Source: Chromera velia
Taxonomy: Eukaryota > Sar > Chromeraceae
Length of the DNA stretch: 64,000 nucleotides
Direction: 5' to 3'
NCBI GenBank assembly: GCA_018398765.1
Contig: JAHBMJ010005030.1
Coordinates: forward strand, 62,001-126,000
In this document: piece after piece, positions 20,938 through 32,757 of the stretch
Position numbering within the stretch: the stretch's first letter is position 1
Layout: every line of letters starts with the position of its first letter
Notes under the pieces: generated by a model
The model's input: only the letters and a program-made list of their open reading frames with translations
Told to the model about the DNA's origin: nothing
The model's database searches: none
Position numbers and translations under genes: made by a program

Positions 20938-23900
20938 GATACATATAAGACCAGGAGAGGGCATTCAGAAATGAAGAAAGAGGAACGGAAGGAAAGAAGG
21001 AAGGAAGGAAGGAAGGAAGGAAGAATGGGTCTGAGGGTCTGCCGAAAACGGTTACCAAAAAAACTTTGAGGAAGGAAGATTTCAAAGAGAGTGAAGTGGA
21101 CCGACTCCTGAGGTAAAAAACGGTGTCACTGTAATCTTTTCGGCAACTCAACTTTTCTTTTTTTGCTCATGCATGCGCAGAGGCTGCCTCACTGACCTTG
21201 CAATGACTTTGCGGTTTGAACAAGATGGTCCTCTGAGAAGGGGGCGCAAGGCGACGGAAGACGCGCCTTCGGGTTCAGGTGGGCAGTCGCTGTCTGGGAG
21301 TCAGTGGGGTCGTCTACTTTAGGCTGTAGCGGGTGGGCGGTGCCTGTTTGGGCAGGCAGCGAAGGGGCAAGTCCGACAGGAACATGAAGGGAGTCATGAA
21401 GGGGTGAGATGGAGGCAAGAGGGTTTCTCTCTTCTGTTGCCACTGTGTTGAACCTCCCGTTTGCTTCTTCTGTTGCTGGATACCCGTGATCTGCTGACAC
21501 CTGTCCATCTGGTCTTCTGCTTTTGTTTCTCTCTTGTGTGGTCAGCGTCAAGAAACAATACTCCCAACTTGTGGGCGCACCCCTTCTTTCTTTCTCTTTC
21601 TGCCTGAAGTGTTGGGGGACTGAAGGTGCATCTGTGGGTCTCCTAAGAACAGACAGAAGGGTGGGTGTTGCACTCTCAGGCCTTTTGTCCTTGTCCCTCA
21701 GGGCGGCCCCTTCCAGTCCTCCCGCTGCCGACCTTTCGGGCAATCCTGCAGAGGACGACGAGGAGTACGGGGGAGGTGCGGAGGCGGGGCGGAGGGAGGG
21801 GCGCTCCCTGGAGGTCGTGATGAGACGAGGGGCCCCGGACCGAGGGGGGTCCCGTCGGGGAGGGGTCCCGAGGACTAGGTCCAGTCGTCCTTGGAGGAGG
21901 GCGGGGGCGGGGCGGTGAGAGGAGGACTGTGAAGGGGGTGTGGCAGATTGGAGACGGGACGTGACAGCCTCGGACCTCCCTCCTTCATCTGCAGGGGGGG
22001 AAGGGGGGGGGGCATCGTTGGGGGATCTGACTCGACGGGAAGACGTGCCGTCAAGAACAAAAAGGCCCTCGACGTCCCCTCCTTCTACCCTCTTGCTCGC
22101 GCCCTGTCTCTTGGAGCTGTTTGAATCTTCTCTGGCTGGTTGCAGGGGGCTGCAATTCCGGTAAGGGGGGGACATGGGACGTTCCGGCTCTGCAGTTGCT
22201 GCAAGGAGAGTGCGGAAGCCACAGGAGTCCGTTGGGGTTCTTCTGGCTGAAGGAGACGGGGGAGACGGAGAGGGAAAGCGGGGGGGGGGACCCAGGAGGC
22301 TTGATCTGTGACTTGGCTCTTGTTCCCCCCTCTCCTATTGTGTCTGCGCAGGCGGTGAGGGATGCTGGGCGACAAAGCTGCGGACTCAAGGGAGGAGGGG
22401 GGGAGTTGGTACCGATGCTTCTCTTCCCTGTGGGTACAGACGGAAAAGCTCCGTTCCGATCTCCCTGCGGAGACCCTAGAGAAGCAGGAACGGGAGAAGG
22501 AGCAGGCGGCAAGGGAACTGGAAGACAGGGGATGCTGCTCAGTGCCGGTCTTGGGCGTCTGCTTTCATCTAGATTCGCCTTTTCGGCGGACTTTGCTTCA
22601 GTTGAAAATTTAAAATCAGAAATCCCAAATTTCTTCCCCCTTCTCCTGGTCCCGTTTGCCGTTGCTGGCTTCTTCTTCGCCAGCATAGTGTGGGAACTAT
22701 TCAGCTTCCCAGAGGGACCAGGTGTGAGGGGGCCTGAATTGTTCGGGCTCCCGACAGCACTGGCAGGGCCTGCAAGCAACAGAATCACATGAATTCTCCT
22801 CTTCAAGAAACAAGACCAGTGGTCGATGACAGAAAGAAAAGGGTCGGAAAGCATTGAACAAAAGTGTTGACGAGAAATAATTCACGTACTCCATTGATAG
22901 CAACCCCGCAAGAAAGGACGGTGAAGGAATGAGTAGCGGCGACCACGGGCGAGAAGGTAAAGGAAAGGCAGATAGTCTAAGATACGACTGCCAGGAGCTA
23001 GGCCCCGACGGCTTTAGTCATTCATTCAATTCAATTAAAAAAAAAAAAAAAACTTGCAGACCTCTCGTTTCTCCGTCGATTCGGATGGATGGCACTTGTT
23101 TCGTAGGAGGTCCCTTTGGTTTTGGTTTCGAGAGCAGGGAAGACGTGCTGGCTGCTTTGAGATCGACAAACCCCCCACCGACTGGCTCCCTGGGAGTTGC
23201 TTCGACTCTGTCGTTACCCTTCTCTGGCAGCAGTGTGGGAGCTCTCCTTAATTCAGTCTCCTTCTCCCCCTCTATGACCCTCCGTACCGCCTGAGGTTCG
23301 ACTGCCTCCGAGGGAGACACCGGGGAGGGGGGGGGTAGGGTCGGTGCACCAGCAGGAGACACGGCAGAAGCGACTTGCCTGGTCGTTTCTTTCTCTCTCC
23401 TGCTGCTTGGGAGTGTTTGCCTGTCTTTCGCGCTGTCTGGGTATCCCCCCGAGTCCAACTGATTGAGCAGAGGCTCTGCTTCACAGTGCTGATGCCCTTC
23501 ACATTTCTGGGTTTTGCCCGTTCCCCCGCGTTCCCTCTCCTTGTCCCTTTCCCTCTCTCTCTGTTTGCTTACTCTGAGGGTGTCGACAATCGAATGCAGG
23601 TTTAGGGCCTGGCAGTGGTCCTCCAAGCCGGAGCCGTAGAGGTCCTGGAGTCTCTGCAAACAGACAGAGAGACAGGGGGGCACAATGACAAACAGAGGAG
23701 TAGCAGAAAAGAGCGTCAGGGAGTACACGCTTATTTTGAACGGACAGGGAGTGAAGTGAATTTCAGAAATGAATTGCAACATCAACGGTATCTTTCACGA
23801 AAGCAAAGAGAACAAAAAGGGGAGGAGAGATGGCTCCTGCGTCTTCCCGAAAGAGAGAGGGAAGCAAAGAGGCAAAGTGAATAGACCTTCATATGGGCTG

Positions 23901-25912
23901 AACCAGGTAGATGTCTGCTTCACTGCAGTGAACAGAAAAGCACTAACAGATGGTGGGAGGTCTAAGGCAGGCAGTAGAGCAGAGTCTTTTCTACTCCTTC
24001 ACTTCCTTTTCTTCCCCTTTCAACAGACTGACCGCTGCCTGATTCTCCAGAAATTCCTGTGCCCTCTCTTGGAGTGGCATTTCTTCTGCGTACCCGTGTT
24101 CGTCCGCCTTCTGTTTCTCCTCTATGGTGCATTTGATCCACGTATGCTGCTCGTTCAACAGAGTGATCACGTCCTGAAAGGGGAAGGCCAGCAGGGAGGA
24201 AGAGTCAGGGAGCAGGAGGGGAAAGGGGGGGGAGAAGAAACAAGCCAAGTGAAGGAAGCGCAGGCCGGATAGAAAGACAAAGACAGACACACGATGAAGT
24301 CAAATGTGAAAGGCTCAAGGTATGCTCAAGGTCCTTCCTCCACCGGTTCTAGTAGTCTATCATGGACAGAGAGACTGGACTCCGTCAGAAAAACAAAACG
24401 TGATGAGAAAAAGAAATTTGCTTTACGAAAGAAGCGGATTGATTTGTTTTTGCGTCGTCTTCCCTTCAGTAAGTATGCTGTCTTTGTATGCACTTGTTCT
24501 TTCACATGCTTCGAGTTTGACTAACAAGAATCAACTGACGTCTCTCTGCTTCGCCATGTTGTTGAAGTCGTCCAGGAGTTTGTTGAAGTGCCTCTCGACA
24601 TCTGCAGGGCTCCAGTCGGAGTCCCCTGCCATCTCTCTTTCGAGGTCTCTGAAGTCTTTGCGACGTTCTGTGACGGAGGGGTGGGGGAGCTGTCCCTGCG
24701 AGCATGGCCGTCCTCTGAAGACCCTCGAGTCGTCTGTAGCGAAATGCTGAACAGTTTGTCGTGCACCCTGTGCTGTGAGGAGCATTCGGTTGTCCTCCTC
24801 AGGTCGTTGGCATCGCACAAAGAGAGATTTCAACTCCATGTCCAGACTCCCTGTCTGCAGAGAGGAAAAGGGGAGGAGAGGCAGTAAAAATGAGGTATGA
24901 AACAATAAATATCCGAAGACATCCGTGCGCGGACACATTTATACTTCTCCGTGGACTGACAAGCTGACTCGATCGATCTTTCTCTTTCTTCGCCGAATCG
25001 TCTCTCCTCTCTTCAAGCCGTGTCCATCGATCAAAGATGCAATGACTACAAACACTGTTCATGCATGCACCCAGAGTACTTTTCACCGACCTCAAGAGAA
25101 CGTCGACCAATCACTTTTGCTTTTGCTTTGCTTTGCTTTGCTTTACTTTGCACCAGACTTCAGCAGTCCCCGAAGGTGAACATATCGCTTTCGAGAGATC
25201 AACTGCTTTTCCGGCAATTTCATGCATCTTCCGCTTGTTTCAGAGCAGCCTCTTGTCTCTCTCCTTTGCGCAAACGACCAGAGATGTCACTTGCCCGTTT
25301 GACCCCTTCTTGACTGACCTCATCATTCTGGGCCTCCTCTTGAATCTCTTTCTTCTTCGACTTGTCGACTAATTCTTCCCCTTTTATACCCTCTTTCCCG
25401 CCCGCACCCTTGGCTACTTCCAGTTCTTTTTTCAGGTTCTCAATCTCCTCTGTTTTCTGTTTCAGTATGTCCATCTGTTTCTTCACTTGATTCTCTCTCA
25501 CCTCCAGCTTCTTCTGGAGAACGGCATCCCCACCCTCACCCCCAGACCCAGAGCCCTCCCCTCCTGATGCGGCCTTTGCAGCTTTCAATTCTTCTATCTC
25601 TTTGTCCTTCTCTTCAATCTCCTTCGTCAATTCGTCGACTACTTCGTCCCCTGTCCCGCCCCCTCCCCCACGAAGCATTGCACTCTCTTGGTTTTTCGCT
25701 TTCGGCAGGTCCATTTGTTTCTTCAACTGCCGCTCCGCCATCTTCAGCTCCTTCTGCAGGACTGGAGAATAGCCAGAGGAACCTGAAGAAGGCGACCCTC
25801 TTTCGTTTCCGAAACCCTCTGTCAATTTCAATTTCAATTCCTCAATCTCTTTCGTTTTTTTGTCCAACTCCTGACGGAGCTTTTCGACTTTCTCATGGCT
25901 TGCCCCCCGGCT
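20396..25912 (-). CDS. Coiled-coil and proline-rich multi-exon protein, 5' end unresolved
   Basis: Eight exons join with matching phases: 25912-25319, 24854-24540, 24173-24033, 23653-23062, 22769-22413, 22246-21197, 20608-20565, 20449-20396 (stop). This gives at least 1048 residues. The first visible exon is a coiled coil with repeated KEIEELK and LKKQMDIL heptads broken by Gly/Ser linkers. The next two are helical (DVERHFNKLLDDFNNMAKQRD; DVITLLNEQHTWIK). The remainder is Ser/Pro/Arg-rich and probably disordered. Five donors are exactly GTCAGT. The acceptor at 22247 is one of three phase-equivalent choices, and the exon start before 25912 was not found. I do not recognise the family. A cytoskeletal or scaffold role is only a guess from composition. 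Confidence 0.6.
20880..21026. repeat. (AC)n(AT)n and (GGAA)n microsatellites
   Basis: A compound dinucleotide repeat at 20880-20932 and a tetranucleotide run at 20990-21022, inside the intron between the last exons of the coiled-coil gene. Confidence 0.9.
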
Positions 25913-25959
25913 CTGCAAAAATGTACAGAATGAAACAAATGATGTATATGTGCGCAAGA

Positions 25960-27253
25960 ATTGAAGGAAGCTAGCACTGACATGCAGTTACAGAGTGGCA
26001 CATTCATGCATGCACGCATACATTCGACCTACCATCCATTCCTCCACGCACCCATCCATCTCTCCGTCTGTGTATCCGTCTGTCCATCTATTCATCCATC
26101 CATCCACCCATCCGCCTGTCCATCTAACTGTCCAACACCCACCCATCCATCCATCCATCCATCCCTCCATCCATCCGAGTATCGACCCATCATGGCTCTG
26201 AGGAAATGACAGCACAGCGTTTGTGGGAGAGAAGCAGATGCGTGCACTGCGATACCTTGTCGACAGGAGGACGAGAGAATGTACAAGACAGCAACTTGAA
26301 GACGCATAAACGTGGTCATCAAGGTAAGGTATGCCGACTGGGAACAGATCAGTCAACTTTCTCTCTGTATACATATAAAGCAATTCAGTGTATCTCATCG
26401 ATCCTCTTATCCTTGACTTCCTTTCTCTTCATGCAGAGATCGTCCCTGCTGCGATGATACAAACGGACACCAAAGCACTACAAGCACACAAGGAGCATTG
26501 GACTAGACACTCACCGGAGGGAGGCCGCGGGGGCGAACTCCCATGCAGGAGTCGCACCCAGGAAGACTGTTACCCATCCTTCTTGTGTGTGGATCGAGAC
26601 AGTGCGACTTGTGAGTTGTCGAATCTAGTCAAATCAAACGGTGCGACTGAATGACAGCAAGTTAAGAGAGAAGAACGGCGGAAAGAGCTATAGGGAAAGG
26701 ATCGAAGACGTGCACGCGGAGATGGGATCGTCGACCATGCATGCATGCATATACATGCATGCAAGCTAGCATCCCCATGCAATATGCGCATGAAATACGC
26801 GTATAGAACAATTAAGTTTTTTCGCTCGGTTCGCGCGCGCGAATCACCGCGCGAGAATTGAGTTTGCATGTATCGATCGGAATTAAATTAATTAATATTC
26901 GCATAAAAATTCTGGGTGCATGTGCTCGATGTTCGATGATGTTCGAGCCTGGGAGTCTGGGACATGCTGGGACTGTCAGAAAATGATTTCAGCGATGGAT
27001 GCAGCGCCAGGAATAATTGACTGTCAGCTTTGCAATGCACTCTGAATTGTTCGTGAAGAGCTGAGTGTGGTCAGCCTCCAGCCATTTTTGCGGAAGGCAC
27101 TCAAGCGTTATGCGGGACCTCCGCCGTCTCTGTCGATTCTGCCGTTCAGAAACTCTGCAGTAGCATATCTTATCCCCCCACCAGCAGTTGTTTCCCCTCT
27201 GATGTTCGCCCCTCTGACTTGACTGGACCCATCGGGCTTGTCCAACCATTTTT
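25960..27253. other. Intergenic, with (CATC)n repeat
   Basis: A CCAT/CATC tetranucleotide array lies at 26030-26180, and TGCATG-rich palindromic runs near 26735-26765. The missing 5' exon of the coiled-coil gene should lie here: a GTCAGT donor on the minus strand at about 25975 is a candidate, but its phase does not fit as coding. A minus-strand frame at 26989-27309 overlaps the region upstream of the next gene and is unsupported. Confidence 0.4.
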
Positions 27254-27349
27254 TTGGAAGTCGCAGGCGCAAGCTGTTTATTCCCCGGGAACTTCTCGGT
27301 TCTTCCCACTGAACTTTACCAACATCCGGTCGGAAACGACCATTGTAGC

Positions 27350-29620
27350 ATGACGTTTGAATTCAAAGTGACTGCAAGATTCGGTGAGTCAAGAGCGACT
27401 TGGAGGCAGAGAGTGTTCGATTTCTACCCATCGCTAAAAAACAGACACGTATATACCCCCCTGCACGTCTCTGCAGTTTTCTTGGCTCCCCTCCGGGGAG
27501 TGGCGGAGACCGCGGCGGGAAGACCTCCCACCCTGACCCTGAATGACTTGAAAGATCTAGAGGGTGGCAGCTCGCTGTTCACCCCAACAGCCATTCTCTC
27601 GAGCTTCCCCTTCTCTGAGGAGATCTCGAAGCTTGAATGGGGCGTTTCGGGGTTGCCGCAGGTATCTTTGATTTCGGATACGAGGAAGTTGGGGGAGAAT
27701 CCTGCAGACAAAAGTGACATTTCCAAGGTCATGTGGGCATTGACTATCGGGGCAGGGTGCAGGAGACCGAGAAAGCCCGAGGAGACGGACGACTCCGCCA
27801 AATCCATCGCACAGGAGGCAGCGGTGACGCTGTCCCAAAAGTGGCGGCAGTTCCTTGCCTCCCCCGATCCCGCCCCCGTCTCCGGTGTGAAAGCGTTTGC
27901 CACTGCTAACTCGATCAAGCTTGTCAATGTGATAGTGCAGCCTACGAGACCTGATAGGCTCGGCCAGTCCACAGATTTGAACTGCCGGTACAGTGCCCCC
28001 CTTCATTTCGTGGTCGTGGTGAGCGGTACGGGGCTCGGGCGCCTTTTGAGTCCTGGCTCTGGGGGGGAGCAGGCCCAGAAACCTGTGAGAACAGTGTACA
28101 AGATTTTCCGTCAAGCTCTCGTCAACCTCTTGAGCGAAGATCCCGATTTCCCCTCCCTGAATCTAGCCGTGAATAGAGACACTTCCCCAAAGACAAAGTC
28201 CCAACTAGTCTTTTTCCACACGCAAGACACCGGTTTCGGGGGAAAACACTTCCAGGCCGACCGGGAATCGCACGATCGTCTCAACGATTTGTGCGACGAA
28301 GTGCTGCAGGCTGGGGGCAGTCTTGCCCGCCTCAGTTTCGAGTTTTGTATGAATGATGTGGAGGGGTTGGTGGAAGGGAGGGTGGCAGAGTTTGTGAAGA
28401 AGGTCGAGAGCGTGCTTGGCGACCCCCCTTCACCTGCTGACGCAAGCACTCTCCCCACCCCCCAAGAATCCAACCCCAACAGCACTGTCCTCAGCACCTT
28501 CACCCTGAATCCCGACCGTCTGTGCCAGATCTCCTGCTGCGGTCGTGAGGTGGGGGAGGACTCAGAGGCCGCAGAGATGCAGGGGTTGGTTAGATGCTGG
28601 AGTAACGTCATAGTGTTTGCAGAGAAGGTTGGGAAATACGGCGGAAGGTTTGGTAAGAATGATCGGCCCGGAGAGGGTTCCCTTTCTGCTAGTCCCCGAA
28701 ACGCAGCCCCCCCTCCCCCTCTTTTCCACCACGGGGCTGCAGCCGCTGCGTCTGCGGCTACCGCTGCTGCAGCTCAGAGGGCATCGCCTTCCGCCGTCCT
28801 CCGAACCCCCCCGGGTGCGGCTGCGTTGGTCGGAGACGGCATATTTGTGAGGACAAGTGCCAGCATGGAGTGCCAGAAAGAGGAGGGAGAGGGGGGGGGG
28901 GGCTCTGCCGAGCTGGGTGTCTCGTCTGCATCTGGTGACGGTCAGCCTGCAGGCCAAGAAGGTCTCCGCCCTGGAAAGAGAAGCTGTCCCGTCGAGGGGC
29001 CTTCCCAGGCTTCGGGGGCTGAGGCCGCCACTCAGGGAGGGGGTGGGGCCGAGGCGGGGGCAGAAGAGGGAAAGGAAGAAGAAGAAGAGGAGGAGGAGGA
29101 CGATGTAGTCTGTGCGGGAGGAGAGGTAGAGGGTACGGGGATTGGGGGTGGAAAGCGTCGCAGGCGCAGCACCAAGAACAAGGACCCCGATGGAGGCGGG
29201 GGTCAGAGCGGAACAGGAGGGGGCGCAGCAGGAAGGGGAAATTCGATGACAGGCACCGGAGTGAATGAGGGGAGCGGGGGAACTGGGGGGGGGCAAGGAG
29301 AGGCCCCGGGAGGAGGGGCGGAAGAGGAGAACAAGCTAAACGAAACCCTCGAACAGCAGATGTTTCCAGATGATTCGACTCTGGCGTCATCTGATCCCTC
29401 CCGTTCAGCCGTTGGCAGTTGGCCGAAGCAGAATCGGAAGGAGAGCCGTGCATGCGGTCTCTCTCAGAAGAGAACCCGCACCAGACAGCCCCGGACAGCG
29501 CCCCCTCGACGATCCCCCCGTTTCCTTGAGGAAGAAGCGCGTTCGAGTGGGGGGGTGACAGGGGCGGTAGTGGGGGGTCCTCACGGGTCAGCTGAGAGAG
29601 AGAATGAGGAAGAGGAGTGA
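27350..29620 (+). CDS. Unknown protein, long single exon
   Basis: From the first ATG (27350) the frame runs 756 aa without a stop; the frame is open upstream to 27254 but lacks an ATG there. Residues 1-430 look globular (alternating hydrophobic strands such as PLHFVVVVSGTG, and KMWAL-type helices). After about residue 440 it becomes low complexity: Ala runs, Gly-rich stretches, an acidic KEEEEEEEED block, a basic KRRRRS cluster and an RTRQPRTAPPRRSPR motif, consistent with a nuclear or chromatin-associated protein. I recognise no catalytic motif or family. A strong non-random amino-acid pattern in this frame over 2.2 kb argues for a real gene. The absence of introns is unusual here. Confidence 0.65.
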   Translation: MTFEFKVTARFGESRATWRQRVFDFYPSLKNRHVYTPLHVSAVFLAPLRGVAETAAGRPPTLTLNDLKDLEGGSSLFTPTAILSSFPFSEEISKLEWGVSGLPQVSLISDTRKLGENPADKSDISKVMWALTIGAGCRRPRKPEETDDSAKSIAQEAAVTLSQKWRQFLASPDPAPVSGVKAFATANSIKLVNVIVQPTRPDRLGQSTDLNCRYSAPLHFVVVVSGTGLGRLLSPGSGGEQAQKPVRTVYKIFRQALVNLLSEDPDFPSLNLAVNRDTSPKTKSQLVFFHTQDTGFGGKHFQADRESHDRLNDLCDEVLQAGGSLARLSFEFCMNDVEGLVEGRVAEFVKKVESVLGDPPSPADASTLPTPQESNPNSTVLSTFTLNPDRLCQISCCGREVGEDSEAAEMQGLVRCWSNVIVFAEKVGKYGGRFGKNDRPGEGSLSASPRNAAPPPPLFHHGAAAAASAATAAAAQRASPSAVLRTPPGAAALVGDGIFVRTSASMECQKEEGEGGGGSAELGVSSASGDGQPAGQEGLRPGKRSCPVEGPSQASGAEAATQGGGGAEAGAEEGKEEEEEEEEDDVVCAGGEVEGTGIGGGKRRRRSTKNKDPDGGGGQSGTGGGAAGRGNSMTGTGVNEGSGGTGGGQGEAPGGGAEEENKLNETLEQQMFPDDSTLASSDPSRSAVGSWPKQNRKESRACGLSQKRTRTRQPRTAPPRRSPRFLEEEARSSGGVTGAVVGGPHGSAERENEEEE

Positions 29621-31609
29621 GAGGTGAGAGGTAATAGCGACCGGCCTGTAAGTAAACTGAGCAACAGGAGGGAGGGGGGAATGCATTGCATCTGGGGGGG
29701 GGGGGGTTGTTGCTCCATCGCACACGGACAGTTTGGAGTTTTTTGGTACAGGATCCCGAGTGCGTTTGCTGTCTGTGCGACCTTCTGTTCTGTTTCACCT
29801 TTCACAAACAATGCACTCACTTCCTCTCAGGCCGCCACATCGAAATGACTGCTTAACTCACCTGTGCATCTGTGCTTGTCGGAGCGTGAGGTTCCTGGGA
29901 CAGATCGGAGATGAAGGAAGGAGATTGAACGGTCTTCTTGTGTATCCGGTCTTGTGTATGCGATGATCAAGAGGTTGGGAGGACGAAAAGGAAAAGACAG
30001 AGTCTGCTGATTTGCTTCGTTTCCGACGTCTGACCGGAGCGTCTGGACAGAGCTTGAATGCGTGAACAACGAACGGGTGGGCTGAATTTCTTTCTGCGTC
30101 GGGGGGAGGGGAGGGGTTGATGATGCAGTAACAAATGAGTGCTCCAAGTGAAGGGAAGAGGGCGTTTTCATGCTTCTGCTTTTCCCCATGGCTGGTCTTC
30201 GAAAAGTGTTCTCTCAATTTGTTCAACCGTCATATTTGTTCCTTCCATGGTATCTGGAAGGGAGACGGTGTCCCCTTGTCTTGCAGTTCCTTTGCCTCCT
30301 CGAGAGGAAGAGGAGGGAAAAGAAGAACCAGAGTGCAGGGGGAGAGGTGCTGTAGCAGGCGCTTCTTCCCTAGTTTCTTCCGTGACTGTGGTAAGAGAGC
30401 GAGGAGGGACTAAAAAGTGAGTCCGACAGGGTAATTAAATTAATCTGCGCGACAGACAGGGAAGGGGGGGGAGGTAATCTTCGGGGGAATTCTGTTGCTC
30501 CTCGTTTGATCCAGCCTTTGATTGATGTGCTGATCATGTCAGTGACATGACCAGTGTCGGAGTGTGCTGCGTGCATAGCAGTGTCTGGACGTCTTGGTGC
30601 TTTTTTTGTAGAATGCCTAGCGTCTGTTATAGAACTTATGCGATTTTGACTCAATTTTTGAGTTCTTACACTCTGGCTGTCACAAGTACACACAATTCAA
30701 TTTTCACTTCCGGCGTCTTCCGCGTATCGGAATAAGTAGGAATAAACTAGGGAATGGGTTAATCATCGAGGGAATGAATTAAAAACTGGGAGTTGCATGC
30801 CGGCCAGTGATGTCCCCCAAAAAATTGGGAGCTCTCAATTTTTTATTCTTATATATAGTTTGTTTCCCCAAAAGGAAAAGAGTTGAATATGCGAGAGCCG
30901 CGAGTCAGTAGTGTTGAACTAAGCGACCTATATCTAGCTTGCATGCAAAATTTCAAGTTTTGAGTCCTTGTATATATGAATCTTTCATTTTATAGGAACG
31001 CCCAATCTAGCGCCCAATTTTGAAAATTGGGAGTTAAAATTCGGTATATAATCCCGATTTTTAATGATACTCAATTCAACTCCTGATTTATTTAGCAATT
31101 CATTAAGGTATTTCTAAATATTTTATAACTTTTTGTAAGGTTCATGATCATTCTGCCAGTATAATATTTGTGAATTAAAATAAATGAAGATAAATATGAT
31201 ATATGTGACGGTACGTTATATACTTAGCTAGGGAACGGCCAAGTACATATAGATTTGAACAGAACAGAACAAACAGGAAAGTCTGAATTTACCAGACAGC
31301 AAAGTTCTTCAGTCTTCTCGACTCCATCTTTTAGCAACAGTCAAGATCTTTACGTGAGACGGCAGTGCATTGACAGCGATTACGTCACTGCTTTAACATG
31401 AGAAACCGGACGACCCACGCCCGCGCACCAGTGTGTGTCTGACTGATTAAACTGCCATCCTATCACTTTCAACCACTGACAGACTGACCGCACTCACAGT
31501 TTTCTTCAATCACATTAGTGATTAGTGATTAGTGATTAGTGGTACCCTAGAGCACTGTCGCCGTTTTGTCTTATAGAGGTTGCCCCCGCAAACGGCAAGG
31601 CGGTGTACC
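29621..31609. other. Intergenic, no gene supported
   Basis: 3' flank of the preceding gene, then AT-rich sequence (30720-31260) with short repeats of CAATTTT/AAAATTGGG type around 30820-31035 in both orientations. A short TTAGTGATTAG array lies at 31515-31540. No coding exon recognised. Confidence 0.45.
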
Positions 31610-32212
31610 TCATCGCTGAGGCTTAGACCACACCCCGTGGCCCGCCTGGTTTCCCAGGCCGCTAACAAACAACAATCTGTCTGCGCTTTGCATACTTTGG
31701 TCTATGGGCTGCTTAGAAGGGACTACTCTAAAAATCGATCCAATGACATAGGACGAAAGGACACTTTGGCTTTGTGTACGCCCTCTCTCCATTCTTCTCT
31801 CAGCGATTTCTCCTTCTCCCTCCCTTAGCTGTTTTCCTGCTTCCATTGCTTCCAGGATGATCTTGTATTCTTCTTTTCTTCTTTCCGTTCCTCTCTTTCT
31901 TTTTGTGATCACTCCGTGTCTCTGTGCCAGCACTGTTTCATCTAACGAGCTTCCAGGTGCGTACCTTCCTGGGCTTTCCTTAAACACTCTTCTTCTGAAC
32001 GCCGCCCTCCCCAGAAACTCATCCACCGCACTATGCCCTTCGTTCATCAAGAATTTGAACAGAGCCTCAGTATGTAGTCTTCCTCTTTGTCCTTCTCTCT
32101 TCTCTCTGCAAACTTCTCTTGCTCTCTTTTCTCTTCCCTCGTTCCAGTCTCCTCCTAATGTTCTATACATGTGCGCTCTTTCTCTATCATAAATTGAATA
32201 CTCAGTTAGCAC
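31610..32212 (-). CDS. Orphan open frame, possibly mobile-element derived
   Basis: An open frame of 200 codons is rich in Arg/Glu (RERAHMYRTL, KRKRGTERRKEEYKII). It is flanked by AT-rich repeat DNA and lacks recognisable splice partners. The composition resembles basic tails of retroelement proteins, but no catalytic motif is visible. It may not be expressed. Confidence 0.25.
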   Translation of the reverse strand: MLTEYSIYDRERAHMYRTLGGDWNEGREKRAREVCREKREGQRGRLHTEALFKFLMNEGHSAVDEFLGRAAFRRRVFKESPGRYAPGSSLDETVLAQRHGVITKRKRGTERRKEEYKIILEAMEAGKQLREGEGEIAERRMERGRTQSQSVLSSYVIGSIFRVVPSKQPIDQSMQSADRLLFVSGLGNQAGHGVWSKPQR

Positions 32213-32757
32213 ATGAGCTCACATTAATTCAAGCATATTCAAGCCCGACTCAAGTATCCCTGGCGTATGCACTCATCGAGTCTGAACAAAGAATGACGTA
32301 CTGATGCACGCATGCAGGCTTCGGCCCATTAAAGGTCCGCGCGGCCTGCCCAGCGCGCCTCGATACGCCGCCCCGTATGCACTTTCTCTCACAATATATA
32401 TATAGATAACAAATGTTAGAACCAATGACAACAACTACTAGAAGAACGATAATATCTAGTCACGATTCTAGTGAGTGAAACCATTAATCTAGCCACTAGT
32501 CTACTAAGCGATTGATGATACTATTCCTAGTGTTATTCTAGCTCTAATAAACAGCTCGGACGAAAGTGGGAATCATATGGAATCATGTTAAAACTTAAAA
32601 CACGTATACTGTAGTATATACCACCATAAAAGCGGTCTGAGTCTGCATGCTCACAATGCTAAGTTGGAGGCGCGCTTATGCGCGCTGTTGATCACTCCGC
32701 ACACAGCAGTCAACGTTTGAAGCATGCATGGCCGTGTCTGGACATCAGACATGCAGT
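32213..32757. other. Intergenic, no gene seen
   Basis: AT-rich with CTAGT-type short repeats (32440-32540), followed by a GCGC-rich patch at 32660-32690. No exon supported. Confidence 0.45.

Noticed and set aside
21189-22175. Stand-alone 328-codon proline-rich gene
   Set aside because: Its apparent stop overlaps a GTCAGT donor, and the frame joins in phase to exons on both sides, so it is part of the coiled-coil gene.
26989-27309. Minus-strand 106-codon frame
   Set aside because: It overlaps the upstream side of the well-supported plus-strand gene, has no recognisable motif and no splice partner.
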